Assembly (NCBI GenBank): GCA_028819945.1
Contig: JAPPKQ010000156.1
Span: 1-14,596 of the forward strand
DNA: 14,596 bases
Source of the DNA: a bacterium
GTDB lineage: Bacteria; Actinomycetota; Acidimicrobiia; Acidimicrobiales; CATQHL01
Direction of reading: 5' to 3'
The notes beneath the pieces were generated by a model that did not search any database, was not told the origin of the DNA, and worked only from the letters and a program-made list of their open reading frames with translations. Position 1 is the stretch's first letter. Each line of letters begins with the position of its first letter. The translations under genes and the position numbers were made by a program. Shown here one piece after another: positions 1-9,247 of this stretch.

Positions 1-2480
<2,480 letters not shown>

Positions 2481-2493
2481 GTCCGCGCCGAGT

Positions 2494-2988
2494 CTACGAA
2501 GCGGCGGGCCCGCTCACCGCGCCGGTGGCGACGTCGACGACGGAGGCCTCGGCGAGCCGCGCCAGCTCGCCCGGCGCGATCGGGAAGCAGGCGTCGGGCG
2601 CGCCGGCCGCCGCCCACACCTCCTCGAAATCCAGCAGCCGCCGGTCCAGGAAGGTCTCCAACCTGCGGGCATGGCCGAAGGGTGGCACGCCGCCGATGGA
2701 GAACCCCGTCGCGTCGGCGACCTCCTCGGCGCGGGCCTGCCGGGCATCCCCGGCGCCGGGGGGGGCGCCCTGGGGGGGGGTGGCGCCCGTGGGGGCGCGG
2801 TTTACCTGGGCGACGACGACCCGCCCGCCGGTCACGAACACCAGCGACTTGACGATCTGGGCCAGCTCGCAGCCCACTGCCTCGGCCGCCTCCCGGGCGG
2901 TCCGGGTCCCGGCGGGATAGCGGGTGACACGCAATTCCACGCCGAGGTCGGCAGCCGCCGCCGCGAACCGGTCGACAGCTCTGCTCAC
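2494..2988 (-). CDS. YbaK/EbsC-family aminoacyl-tRNA deacylase with an unusual low-complexity segment
   Basis: This 164-residue protein belongs to the YbaK/ProX/EbsC superfamily, whose members hydrolyse mischarged tRNAs in trans, for example Cys-tRNA(Pro) for YbaK. The start is GTG at 2988, nine bases after the ftsK stop. Seen: the IVKSLVF strand with the conserved lysine (K47), VVVAQVNR (residues 57-64), and the hallmark ATGFSIGGVPPFGH (residues 93-106), followed by a normal C-terminal half. Between N63 and E88 the usual amphipathic segment (in relatives roughly NRVDLAKLA followed by a basic stretch) is replaced by a Pro/Gly/Ala-rich run beginning APTGATPPQGAPPGAGD, encoded by G8, G9 and G5 tracts on the plus strand. 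The flanking conserved blocks share one frame, so there is no net frameshift. Specificity (Cys-Pro, Ala-Pro or other) cannot be read from sequence. It is probably co-transcribed with ftsK and secA. Confidence 0.88.
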   Translation of the reverse strand: MSRAVDRFAAAAADLGVELRVTRYPAGTRTAREAAEAVGCELAQIVKSLVFVTGGRVVVAQVNRAPTGATPPQGAPPGAGDARQARAEEVADATGFSIGGVPPFGHARRLETFLDRRLLDFEEVWAAAGAPDACFPIAPGELARLAEASVVDVATGAVSGPAAS

Positions 2989-2997
2989 CGGCTCAGC

Positions 2998-5460
2998 CTA
3001 CGAACTCCCGCCGTTTCGGTGGGCGGCGGCCTGCTCGGTGGCGAACTCCTGTGGAGTCATGAGCACCTCGCGGGCCTTGGATCCCTCTGACGGACCGACG
3101 ACACCGCGCTGCTCCAGCAGGTCCATGAGACGCCCGGCCCGGGCGAAGCCCACACGCAGCTTGCGCTGCAGCATGGAGGTGGAACCGAGTTGGCTGTCCA
3201 CCACCAACTCCATGGCCGCCTCCAGCAACTCGTCGTCGTCGGGATCGCCCGGGTCGCGGCTCCCCGCCAGGGTCGGAGTCGCCAGGTCCTCCGCGGTGAT
3301 CGCCTCGGGCTCGGACGGGCGGACGTTCTGGCGGCGCCAGACGGCGGTCACGCGACGGATCTCCTCCTCGCTGACCCAGGCCCCCTGGATGCGCTGGGGC
3401 GTCCCCGCGGTGCCGTCCAGCAGCAGCATGTCGCCGTTGCCCACGAGCCGCTCCGCCCCGGCCGCATCGAGGATGACCCGGCTGTCGGTGAGGCTCGACA
3501 CCGACATCGCCATGCGGGCCGGGATGTTGGCCTTGATGACCCCGGTGATGACGTTCGTGGAGGGTCGCTGCGTGGCGATCACGAGATGCACCCCTACGGC
3601 ACGGGCCATCTGCGCCAGCCGCCAGATGGCGTCCTCCACCTCGCGCGGGGCGACCATCATGAGATCCGACAGCTCGTCCACCACGATGACGATGAACGGC
3701 AACCGCTTCAGCGCCTCGTCCTCGTCCTCGCCCGCCGCCTCGCCGTCACCGGCGGCCAGCGAAGCCTCGTACATCTCGTTGTAGCCGGTGATGTCGCGGC
3801 AGCCCACCCGGGACAGCAGTTCGTAGCGGCGCTCCATCTCGCGCACGGCCCAGCCGAGGGCGTTGGCGGCCTTCTTCGGATCGATGACGGGCTGCGTCAG
3901 CAGGTGCGGCACGTTGGCGTACTGCCGCATCTCCACCATCTTGGGATCCACCAGGATCAGCCGCACCTGCTCGGGCGTGCAGCGCATCAGGATCGTCGTG
4001 ATGATCGAGTTGAGGCTGGACGACTTGCCCGAGCCGGTCGCGCCGGCGATGAGGATGTGCGGCATCCCCCCCAGGTTGGCCATGACGGCCTGCCCGGTGA
4101 TGTCGCGCCCGAGGGCCACGTCGAGCGGATGGGCGGCGGCGGCCGCCGCCTCCGAGGCCAGAATGTCGCCAAGCGTCACCGCGTGGCGCGCCGGGTTCGG
4201 AACCTCCACACCGATCGCCTGCCGGCCGGGGATCGGGGCGAGAATGCGCACGTCGGCCGAGGCCAGGGCATAGGCGATGTCGCGGGACAGAGCGGTGATC
4301 CTGGCCACCTTCACCCCCTCGGCCAGAACCAGCTCATAGCGGCTGACCGTGGGGCCCACGACCACGTCGGCCAGGGCAGCCTCCACGCCGTGCGCGGCGA
4401 GTGCCGCCTCCAGCGCTTGCCCGCGCTCGCTGATGAGGCGACCGTCCACCTCCTGGGCGGGTGTGCGCTTCAGGATCCCCAGGTTGGGGCGACGCCACTG
4501 GCCGCTGTCATCCCCGGCCGCTGCCACCTGCGCTGCCGCTGCCGCCGGTGCGCGCCCCCGGCGGGACTCCCCGGAAGGCTCGGCGGGTGGAGGTGGTGGC
4601 TCCGCCGGCCGCGGACCGCCCGACAGTGGCGCCGCGGCGGGGACCGCCACCGGCGGGTGCCCTGCGACGTCCGGTGGCCGCTGACCGGAGCTGATCTCGC
4701 CCTCCGCGGCCGGGACCTCAGCGGTGCCGGCGTCGTCGGCGGGGCCCTCCTCGGGCGCCGAGCGCCGGTCGGACACCACGAGGCGGACCGCAGCGGCCAG
4801 ACCCAGCCCCAGCCGGCGCAGGACCCACCAGACCCCGCGGGCCGCGGCGCCGAGGGACATGCCGCTGAGCGCCGACCATCCCAGCAGGCCGATCGCCACC
4901 AGCACGACCACCGCGCCGGCAACCCCGGCCAGCAGTGCGAGGGCACCACCGGAGGCGAAGCCCACGTAACCGCCGGCGCCCTCGAAATCCGTCAGCCCGT
5001 CACCCCAGGTCGGACGGCCCGCGGCGAGGTGGAGGATGCCGGCGAGCGCCGTCATGACCAGGCAGCCCCCCAGGATGCGCACCGAGGGTCGCCGGTCGTC
5101 GTCGGTCTCGGCCCCGGCCTCGGTCTCCTTGCGGGAGCGGCCGACGATCAACAGCACGCCCACCGCGGCCAGCGCCGGAGGCACCAGCAGACGCCCCCAG
5201 CCGACGGCCACGCCCGCGGCGCGCCGGAACGCCGTCCCGACGAGCCCGCCGAAGTCGCCGTAGACGCCGAGCGCGCTGAGCAGGGCCAGCACGAAGGCCA
5301 GGAGGCCCCAGATCTCCGCCCGATGCGCCCGGTAGAAGCCGGCGAGGGCCGACGGCTCCTCGGCCGGGGCTCCGCCGCCCCCGTTGCCGCCGCGCGCGGG
5401 CGGTTTCGAGCTGCGCGAGGGCGCGTCGGACCGACCGGCTCCCGAAGGGGACTTTGCCAT
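2998..5460 (-). CDS. ftsK: FtsK/SpoIIIE-family DNA translocase
   Basis: This membrane-anchored hexameric ATPase pumps chromosomal DNA through the closing septum and helps resolve chromosome dimers. I chose the ATG at 5460 (MAKSPSGAG, 820 residues) over an ATG ten codons upstream, because that extension would run over the only promoter-like sequence. Seen: a Ser/Pro/Gly-rich N-terminus, membrane segments near residues 50-67, 90-106, 128-145 and 165-195, and a Pro/Ala-rich linker near 200-340. The motor follows, with Walker A GATGSGKSS (K479), LILVDPKMVEMRQY, Walker B VVDELSDLMM (D595) and ATQRPSTNVITGVIKANIP. A C-terminal winged-helix gamma domain near residues 755-815 (GSTSMLQRKLRVGFARAGR) is the part that reads polarity sequences such as KOPS or SRS. 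No clear ribosome site precedes the start. The neighbours suggest an operon with the deacylase and secA. Confidence 0.96.
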   Translation of the reverse strand: MAKSPSGAGRSDAPSRSSKPPARGGNGGGGAPAEEPSALAGFYRAHRAEIWGLLAFVLALLSALGVYGDFGGLVGTAFRRAAGVAVGWGRLLVPPALAAVGVLLIVGRSRKETEAGAETDDDRRPSVRILGGCLVMTALAGILHLAAGRPTWGDGLTDFEGAGGYVGFASGGALALLAGVAGAVVVLVAIGLLGWSALSGMSLGAAARGVWWVLRRLGLGLAAAVRLVVSDRRSAPEEGPADDAGTAEVPAAEGEISSGQRPPDVAGHPPVAVPAAAPLSGGPRPAEPPPPPAEPSGESRRGRAPAAAAAQVAAAGDDSGQWRRPNLGILKRTPAQEVDGRLISERGQALEAALAAHGVEAALADVVVGPTVSRYELVLAEGVKVARITALSRDIAYALASADVRILAPIPGRQAIGVEVPNPARHAVTLGDILASEAAAAAAHPLDVALGRDITGQAVMANLGGMPHILIAGATGSGKSSSLNSIITTILMRCTPEQVRLILVDPKMVEMRQYANVPHLLTQPVIDPKKAANALGWAVREMERRYELLSRVGCRDITGYNEMYEASLAAGDGEAAGEDEDEALKRLPFIVIVVDELSDLMMVAPREVEDAIWRLAQMARAVGVHLVIATQRPSTNVITGVIKANIPARMAMSVSSLTDSRVILDAAGAERLVGNGDMLLLDGTAGTPQRIQGAWVSEEEIRRVTAVWRRQNVRPSEPEAITAEDLATPTLAGSRDPGDPDDDELLEAAMELVVDSQLGSTSMLQRKLRVGFARAGRLMDLLEQRGVVGPSEGSKAREVLMTPQEFATEQAAAHRNGGSS

Positions 5461-5468
5461 CGTTGCCA

Positions 5469-5474
5469 ACACTA
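5469..5474 (-). promoter_or_regulatory. Possible -10 element of ftsK (leaderless arrangement)
   Basis: On the minus strand TAGTGT, preceded by an extended -10 TGC, lies eight bases before the ftsK ATG at 5460. No -35-like hexamer is found at 17 bases. The short distance would start the transcript at or next to the ATG. This is a weak call made from hexamer match alone. Confidence 0.3.
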
Positions 5475-5589
5475 GCACCACCGACCACACCAGCCCCGCG
5501 GCGCCTGGGGCGTGGTTGGACGCGGCGCTCCGCGATCAGGGTTCGCCGGCCGAGCCTCAGGTCCGGCGCGCCGGCGTGGTCCGCTGGTT

Positions 5590-5607
5590 CCCCGGCACCG
5601 GCCGGGG
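5590..5607 (-). terminator. Perfect 7-bp GC hairpin after the Dabb gene
   Basis: CCCCGGC, a four-base loop and GCCGGGG form a perfect stem starting seven bases beyond the Dabb stop codon and upstream of ftsK. There is no T tract after it, so it would be a U-less hairpin of the sort proposed for actinobacteria. It may separate the Dabb transcript from ftsK. Confidence 0.35.
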
Positions 5608-5614
5608 CGGCGTC

Positions 5615-5908
5615 TCAGTACTCGAATTGCACGGCGGCCCGGCTCTCGAGGATGGGGCGCACCCTGGCGGCGATGAAGGCCTGGTGGCCACCGTCGTCGC
5701 GGTAGGAGACGAATCCCGCCTCGTCGTCGAAGTCCACCGTCACGGCGTAGTCGTGGTTACCGGCGTTGATGGCGGCGTCGTTGCCGTGGGCATAGCCCCG
5801 TACGGCCTCGTGCGTCTCGAGCAACTCCACGAGGCCCTCCACGAATGCCGCCCGTTGGGCATCGTCGACTTCGTCGTTCCACTTGAACAGCACGCAGTGG
5901 CGGATCAT
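5615..5908 (-). CDS. Dabb (stress-responsive A/B barrel) domain protein
   Basis: This 97-residue single-domain protein starts at ATG 5908 (MIRHCVLFKWNDEV). A textbook AAGGAG (5914-5919 on the reverse strand) lies five bases upstream, which rules out a longer upstream reading. The pattern is that of Dabb proteins, dimeric ferredoxin-like alpha/beta barrels: N-terminal MIRHxVLFKW, VRGYAHGND and NAGNHDYAVTVDFDDEAGF in the middle, then HQAFIAARVRPIL and a C-terminal VQFEY. Family members range from plant stress proteins to bacterial polyketide cyclases and enzymes of aromatic or terpene metabolism, and many have no known reaction. The divergent amidohydrolase 82 bases away shares its intergenic region, so joint control in one catabolic pathway is plausible but not shown. 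Cytoplasmic; no signal peptide is seen. Confidence 0.88.
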   Translation of the reverse strand: MIRHCVLFKWNDEVDDAQRAAFVEGLVELLETHEAVRGYAHGNDAAINAGNHDYAVTVDFDDEAGFVSYRDDGGHQAFIAARVRPILESRAAVQFEY

Positions 5909-5990
5909 GGCCGCTCCTTCGATCGGGGCCGGAATTACCCGCGAGGATAAACTGATCCGGTCCCGCCCGCCGTCTGGGAGCGATCGCACC
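5909..5990. promoter_or_regulatory. Divergent intergenic region, Dabb gene / amidohydrolase
   Basis: These 82 bases separate two divergent starts. They hold the Dabb ribosome site and a locally AT-richer stretch near 5932-5955, with TAAACT at 5948-5953 on the plus strand as the best -10-like match. No convincing -35 is present for either direction, and no clear operator palindrome was found. Confidence 0.4.
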
Positions 5991-7352
5991 ATGAGCACAC
6001 CGGCGACAAGCGACGAAGCGTCCCGCGCCGGCGGCGGCGAGATCCTCATCTCCGGCGGCACCCTCATCGACGCCACCGGCGCGCCGGCGCGGCCGAATCC
6101 GGGCGTGCTGCTGCGGGGCGACAACATCGAGATGGTCGGGCCGGGCGCCGCCGAGGCCGCCGGCGCCGGCGCCGAGCACATCGACGCCGGCGGCCGGACG
6201 GTCATGCCGGGGCTCATCGACGCCCACTGCCACGCCACCTTCGACGACGTGCAGTCCAACGACGAGCTCTTCTTCCACCGCGATCCGACCACCGCCGCGC
6301 TGGTGGCAGGCCAGAACCTCACCAAGATGCTGCGGGCGGGGGTCACCGCCTATTGCGACCCCGACACCCTGTTCTCCATGGGTCCGTCGCTGCGCAACGC
6401 CGTCGAGGCCGGCGTCGTGGCAGGACCGCGCATCAGCACCGGCGTGCAGGCGCTGGTCACGGCCGTCGGCGGCACGGCCGGGCGGCTCATCCCCGACGAG
6501 GGCGTGGTGGGCTACGCCCAGGTGGTCAACTCCCTCGACGAGGCTGTGATGTGGACCCGCCGGCACATCAAGCACGGCGCCGACTGGATCAAGATCCACG
6601 CCACCGGGCTGCTGCCGGGACGCTCCGGCGAGGTGCTGGGATGGAGTCGCGACGAGTTGCGGGCGGTCTGCGACACGGCGCACGAGCTCGGCACCTCGGT
6701 GATGGCGCACTGCCGCAGCCCCGAGAGCGTGACCGCCTGCGCGGAGGCCGGCGTGGACATGCTGCTGCACGCCTCCTTCATGGACGCCGAGGGGCTCGAG
6801 GCGGTGATCGCCTCCGGCAGCGCCCTGTGCCCCACCTTCACGTTCCTTGCGAATCTGGCGGACTTCGGCTCGGCGGTGGGGGCCGGCGCCGGCATGGAGG
6901 ACATCTTCCGGGGCGAGATCGCCGCCACCGCCAAGATGATGCGTGCCGCCTACGACGCCGGCGTGCCGATCCTGTGCGGTTCCGAGGCCGGGTTCGCCCT
7001 CACCCCCTACGGGCACTGGCACGGCCGGGAGGCTGAGATCCTCGTGAACGAGTTGGGCCTCAGCCCCATGGAGGCAATCGTCTGCGCCACCGCCAACGGC
7101 GCCATCGCCATGCGACTCGAGGGCCGCATCGGCACCATCACCGAAGGCTGCCTGGCCGACGTGCTGGTGCTCGACGGCGACCCGCTTGCCGACATCCGGC
7201 TGCTGAACGACCGCCGCCGCATCACCGAGGTCATCAGCCGGGGCCGGCGGGTGGACCTCAGCGGCCCCTGGCCGGCGCACGGGCCGATCCCCGGCGACAA
7301 GGTGCGCAACTGGGCCGAACAGATCCTCACCTACGAGCGGGCCTACGGCTGA
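5991..7352 (+). CDS. Metal-dependent amidohydrolase, imidazolonepropionase-like (COG1228 type)
   Basis: This 453-residue protein is a TIM-barrel amidohydrolase that should hydrolyse a C-N or related bond of a small molecule; the substrate is not readable from sequence. The ATG at 5991 (MSTPATSDEASRAGGGE) fits a GGGAG at 5976-5980, and an in-frame ATG further upstream would overlap the Dabb gene. Seen: an N-terminal beta segment ILISGGTLIDATGAP, VMPGLIDAHCHATF with H79 and H81, WIKIHATG with K201 (the candidate bridging, carbamylated lysine), MAHCRSPESV with H240, and LLHASFMD with H260. Then comes LCGSEAGFA with E332, where most relatives have GTD, and a C-terminal GRIGTITEGCLADVLVLDGDP that closes the composite beta domain. 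Relatives include prolidase-like and imidazolonepropionase-like enzymes. It is divergent from the Dabb gene and convergent with the Lrp gene. Confidence 0.9.
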   Translation: MSTPATSDEASRAGGGEILISGGTLIDATGAPARPNPGVLLRGDNIEMVGPGAAEAAGAGAEHIDAGGRTVMPGLIDAHCHATFDDVQSNDELFFHRDPTTAALVAGQNLTKMLRAGVTAYCDPDTLFSMGPSLRNAVEAGVVAGPRISTGVQALVTAVGGTAGRLIPDEGVVGYAQVVNSLDEAVMWTRRHIKHGADWIKIHATGLLPGRSGEVLGWSRDELRAVCDTAHELGTSVMAHCRSPESVTACAEAGVDMLLHASFMDAEGLEAVIASGSALCPTFTFLANLADFGSAVGAGAGMEDIFRGEIAATAKMMRAAYDAGVPILCGSEAGFALTPYGHWHGREAEILVNELGLSPMEAIVCATANGAIAMRLEGRIGTITEGCLADVLVLDGDPLADIRLLNDRRRITEVISRGRRVDLSGPWPAHGPIPGDKVRNWAEQILTYERAYG

Positions 7353-7375
7353 AGCCACCTCGGCTGTTCGAGCCC

Positions 7376-7390
7376 CCGGTCGGGGACCGG
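7376..7390. terminator. Hairpin between convergent amidohydrolase and Lrp genes
   Basis: CCGGTC, a three-base GGG loop and GACCGG form a perfect 6-bp stem within the 41 bases separating the two convergent stop codons. No T tract follows on either side. Its position makes a bidirectional terminator plausible, but the stem is short. Confidence 0.4.
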
Positions 7391-7393
7391 CGG

Positions 7394-7855
7394 CTACAGC
7401 ACGTGGCGGGTGGTCTCGTGGACGGTGCGGATGGCGAAGCTGGACCGCAGCCGCGACACGCCGGTGAAGCGCGACAGATAGCGGTTGAAGATGCGTTCGA
7501 AGTCGCGGTGGTCCTTGACCGCCAGGTGCAGCAGGTAGTCGGCGTCGCCCGCCACGAGGTGGCAGGACATCACCTCGGGGCAGTCCCCCACCTCCGACTC
7601 GAAGAGCCGTAACGAGTCCTGGCTCTGGCTGAGCAGCGACACCTCCACGAACACGTCGAGGTCGCGTCCGATGGCCTTGCGGTTCACGATCATCACGTAG
7701 CCGGCGATGAAGCCGCCGGCCTCCAGGCGGCGCACCCGCCGGTGGCACGCCGAGGTGGACAGGCCGACTCGCGCGGCCAACTCGGCATGCGACACGCGAC
7801 CGTCGCTCTGCAACTCGTTCAGGATCTGCCGATCCGTGGCATCCAGCGACTCCAT
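7394..7855 (-). CDS. Lrp/AsnC-family transcriptional regulator, probable AldR-type
   Basis: This 153-residue regulator has an N-terminal winged-HTH domain (LDATDRQILNELQSDGR, then LAARVGLSTSACHRRVRRLE, residues about 4-48) and a C-terminal RAM ligand-binding fold. The latter shows VSLLSQSQDSLRLFE, VMSCHLVAGDADYLLHL and DFERIFNRYLSRFTGV. Lrp/AsnC proteins assemble as octamers or wrap DNA and respond to amino acids. The gene is divergent from alanine dehydrogenase, the same arrangement as aldR-ald in mycobacteria, so alanine-responsive control of ald is the likely job (inference). The start ATG at 7855 has no ribosome site, but a CATAAT -10 lies eight bases upstream, suggesting a leaderless mRNA. 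A perfect palindrome at 7882-7895 overlaps its -35 region, consistent with autoregulation. Confidence 0.92.
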   Translation of the reverse strand: MESLDATDRQILNELQSDGRVSHAELAARVGLSTSACHRRVRRLEAGGFIAGYVMIVNRKAIGRDLDVFVEVSLLSQSQDSLRLFESEVGDCPEVMSCHLVAGDADYLLHLAVKDHRDFERIFNRYLSRFTGVSRLRSSFAIRTVHETTRHVL

Positions 7856-7863
7856 AGCGGAGG

Positions 7864-7869
7864 ATTATG
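7864..7869 (-). promoter_or_regulatory. -10 element of the Lrp/AsnC gene
   Basis: CATAAT on the minus strand (five of six matches to TATAAT) lies eight bases upstream of the regulator's ATG. A -35 at 17 bases would be TTGCGC, a weak match sitting inside the palindrome at 7882-7895. The spacing predicts a leaderless transcript. Confidence 0.5.
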
Positions 7870-7881
7870 CGCTAGCTCATC

Positions 7882-7895
7882 GATTTGCGCAAATC
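7882..7895. promoter_or_regulatory. Perfect 14-bp palindrome, probable Lrp/AsnC operator
   Basis: GATTTGCGCAAATC reads identically on both strands. It sits in the AT-rich region between the divergent regulator and ald, covering the -35 region of the regulator's promoter and lying about 37 bases upstream of the ald -35. Lrp-family sites are typically AT-flanked palindromes of about this size. Nearby TGTGCACA (7897-7904) and CACAGACTGTG (7901-7911) are further symmetric elements that could be weaker adjoining sites. Confidence 0.65.
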
Positions 7896-7931
7896 ATGTG
7901 CACAGACTGTGATCTATACACACTAGCTGAC

Positions 7932-7961
7932 TTGTCAATAGGCAGCACAGAGCACTATCAT
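7932..7961 (+). promoter_or_regulatory. sigma70-like promoter of ald
   Basis: TTGTCA (7932-7937) and TATCAT (7956-7961), each five of six to consensus, are separated by 18 bases. Transcription would start near 7968, leaving a leader of about 20 bases that contains the AAGGAGG ribosome site at 7978-7984, five bases before the ald ATG. Confidence 0.65.
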
Positions 7962-7989
7962 TGCTAAGGAGAGGACGAAGGAGGTGGTC

Positions 7990-9105
7990 ATGCGCATCGG
8001 CGTCCCGAAGGAGATCAAGAACGAGGAGCGGCGCGTCGGCCTGACGCCTGACAGCGTGGGAGAGTTGAGCGCCCGGGGCCATGATGTGCTCGTCGAGCAC
8101 CATGCGGGCGCGGGCGCCGGATTCAGCGATGAGGACTACGCGGCCCGCGGCGCGACGATCGTGGCGAGCGCGGACGGCATCTTCAACGTGGCCGAACTGA
8201 TCGTGAAGGTGAAAGAGCCGCAGGCCACCGAACGTGCCCGGCTGCGCCCCGACCACACCCTGTTCACCTACCTGCACCTGGCGGCGGACCCCGAGCAGGC
8301 ATCGGAGCTCCTGGCGAGCGGCGCCACCGCCATCGCCTACGAGTCGGTCACCGACAGCGCCGGCCGGTTGCCTCTGCTGGCGCCCATGTCGCAGGTGGCG
8401 GGCCGGATGTCCATCCAAGCCGGCGCCCATTGCCTCGAAGGCGCCGCCGGCGGCAGGGGTGTGCTGCTGGGAGGCGTGCCCGGAGTCGCCGCCGCCCCGG
8501 TCGTGGTCCTCGGTGGCGGGGTCGTGGGCAGCAACGCCGTCCAGATGGCGCTGGGACTCGGCGCCGACGTCACCGTTCTGGACAGGGATCCCGTGGTGCT
8601 GGAGAAGCTCGCCGCTCGCTTCGGGCCGGCCCTGACGACCCTCTACTCCAGCCCGCCCGCCCTGGAGCGGGCTGTGACCGGCGCCGACCTCGTAGTCGGG
8701 GCGGTGCTGCTGCGCGGCGCCCGGGCGCCGCGGCTGATCACCGGGCAGATGGTGAAGGAGATGCGGCCCGGCTCGGTGGTTGTGGACGTTGCAATCGACC
8801 AGGGCGGCTGCGCGGCCACCTCACATCCCACGACCCACACGGCGCCGACCTTCACAGAAGACGGGGTCGTGCACTACTGCGTCGCCAACATGCCCGGCGC
8901 CGTGCCGCGCACCTCCACGCTGGCGCTCAACAACGCCACGCTCCCCTACGTGCTGCGGATCGCGGAGGAGGGCCCGATGGCGGCGATGCGCGCCGACGCC
9001 GGCCTGCGCGACGGCCTCAACGTGTGCCGGGGCCGCATCACCGAACCCGCCGTCGCCGAGTCCCTGAGCCTCCCCTACACCGCCCCGTCCATCTGCCTGA
9101 ACTGA
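7990..9105 (+). CDS. ald: Alanine dehydrogenase (NAD-dependent)
   Basis: Ald catalyses reversible oxidative deamination of L-alanine to pyruvate and ammonia with NAD, feeding alanine into central carbon metabolism or regenerating NAD. The ATG at 7990 is chosen over a GTG two codons upstream because [10 protein letters not shown] is the family N-terminus and AAGGAGG is ideally spaced. Length is 371 residues, the usual size. All expected catalytic positions are present: R15 and K75 for substrate carboxylate binding, H96 in LFTYLHLA, and D270 in VDVAIDQGG. The dinucleotide fold shows [14 protein letters not shown] (about residues 171-184) followed by VTVLDRDP, and [16 protein letters not shown] is the typical C-terminal block. 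The divergent Lrp/AsnC gene and the operator between them suggest alanine-responsive induction. The gene converges on the Rad50-like gene. Confidence 0.97.
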   Translation: MRIGVPKEIKNEERRVGLTPDSVGELSARGHDVLVEHHAGAGAGFSDEDYAARGATIVASADGIFNVAELIVKVKEPQATERARLRPDHTLFTYLHLAADPEQASELLASGATAIAYESVTDSAGRLPLLAPMSQVAGRMSIQAGAHCLEGAAGGRGVLLGGVPGVAAAPVVVLGGGVVGSNAVQMALGLGADVTVLDRDPVVLEKLAARFGPALTTLYSSPPALERAVTGADLVVGAVLLRGARAPRLITGQMVKEMRPGSVVVDVAIDQGGCAATSHPTTHTAPTFTEDGVVHYCVANMPGAVPRTSTLALNNATLPYVLRIAEEGPMAAMRADAGLRDGLNVCRGRITEPAVAESLSLPYTAPSICLN

Positions 9106-9247
9106 CCGCCCGCGCCTGTCGCGGCAGCAACGCGGACATGGATACCGAGAACAGTCAGCCGGGCACGGACTCCCTCGTGCGCTGATTCACGAGCCTGAGG
9201 CAGCCCTCACCAAGGGCGCCCAAGCGAAGGGCACGCCTCGGTATCCC
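9106..9247. other. Convergent intergenic region, ald / Rad50-like gene
   Basis: These 142 bases lie between two convergent stop codons. I see no gene. A short stem, GCCCT (9203-9207) with AGGGC (9213-9217), and further GGGC/GCCC repeats just downstream could fold, but none is long or followed by T residues. Termination here is expected from layout rather than shown. Confidence 0.4.

Noticed and set aside
3190..5475. A 761-codon plus-strand open frame opposite ftsK
   Set aside because: High-GC antisense artefact. The opposite strand encodes FtsK with all motor motifs, and this translation is rich in His/Arg/Gln/Asp with no recognisable domain.
5757..7748. A 663-codon minus-strand open frame opposite the amidohydrolase
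   Set aside because: It overlaps the real amidohydrolase and runs into both the Lrp and the Dabb gene in wrong frames. No domain is recognisable.
9138..9185. 15-codon open frame after ald (MDTENSQPGTDSLVR)
   Set aside because: Too short, with no ribosome site and no context support.
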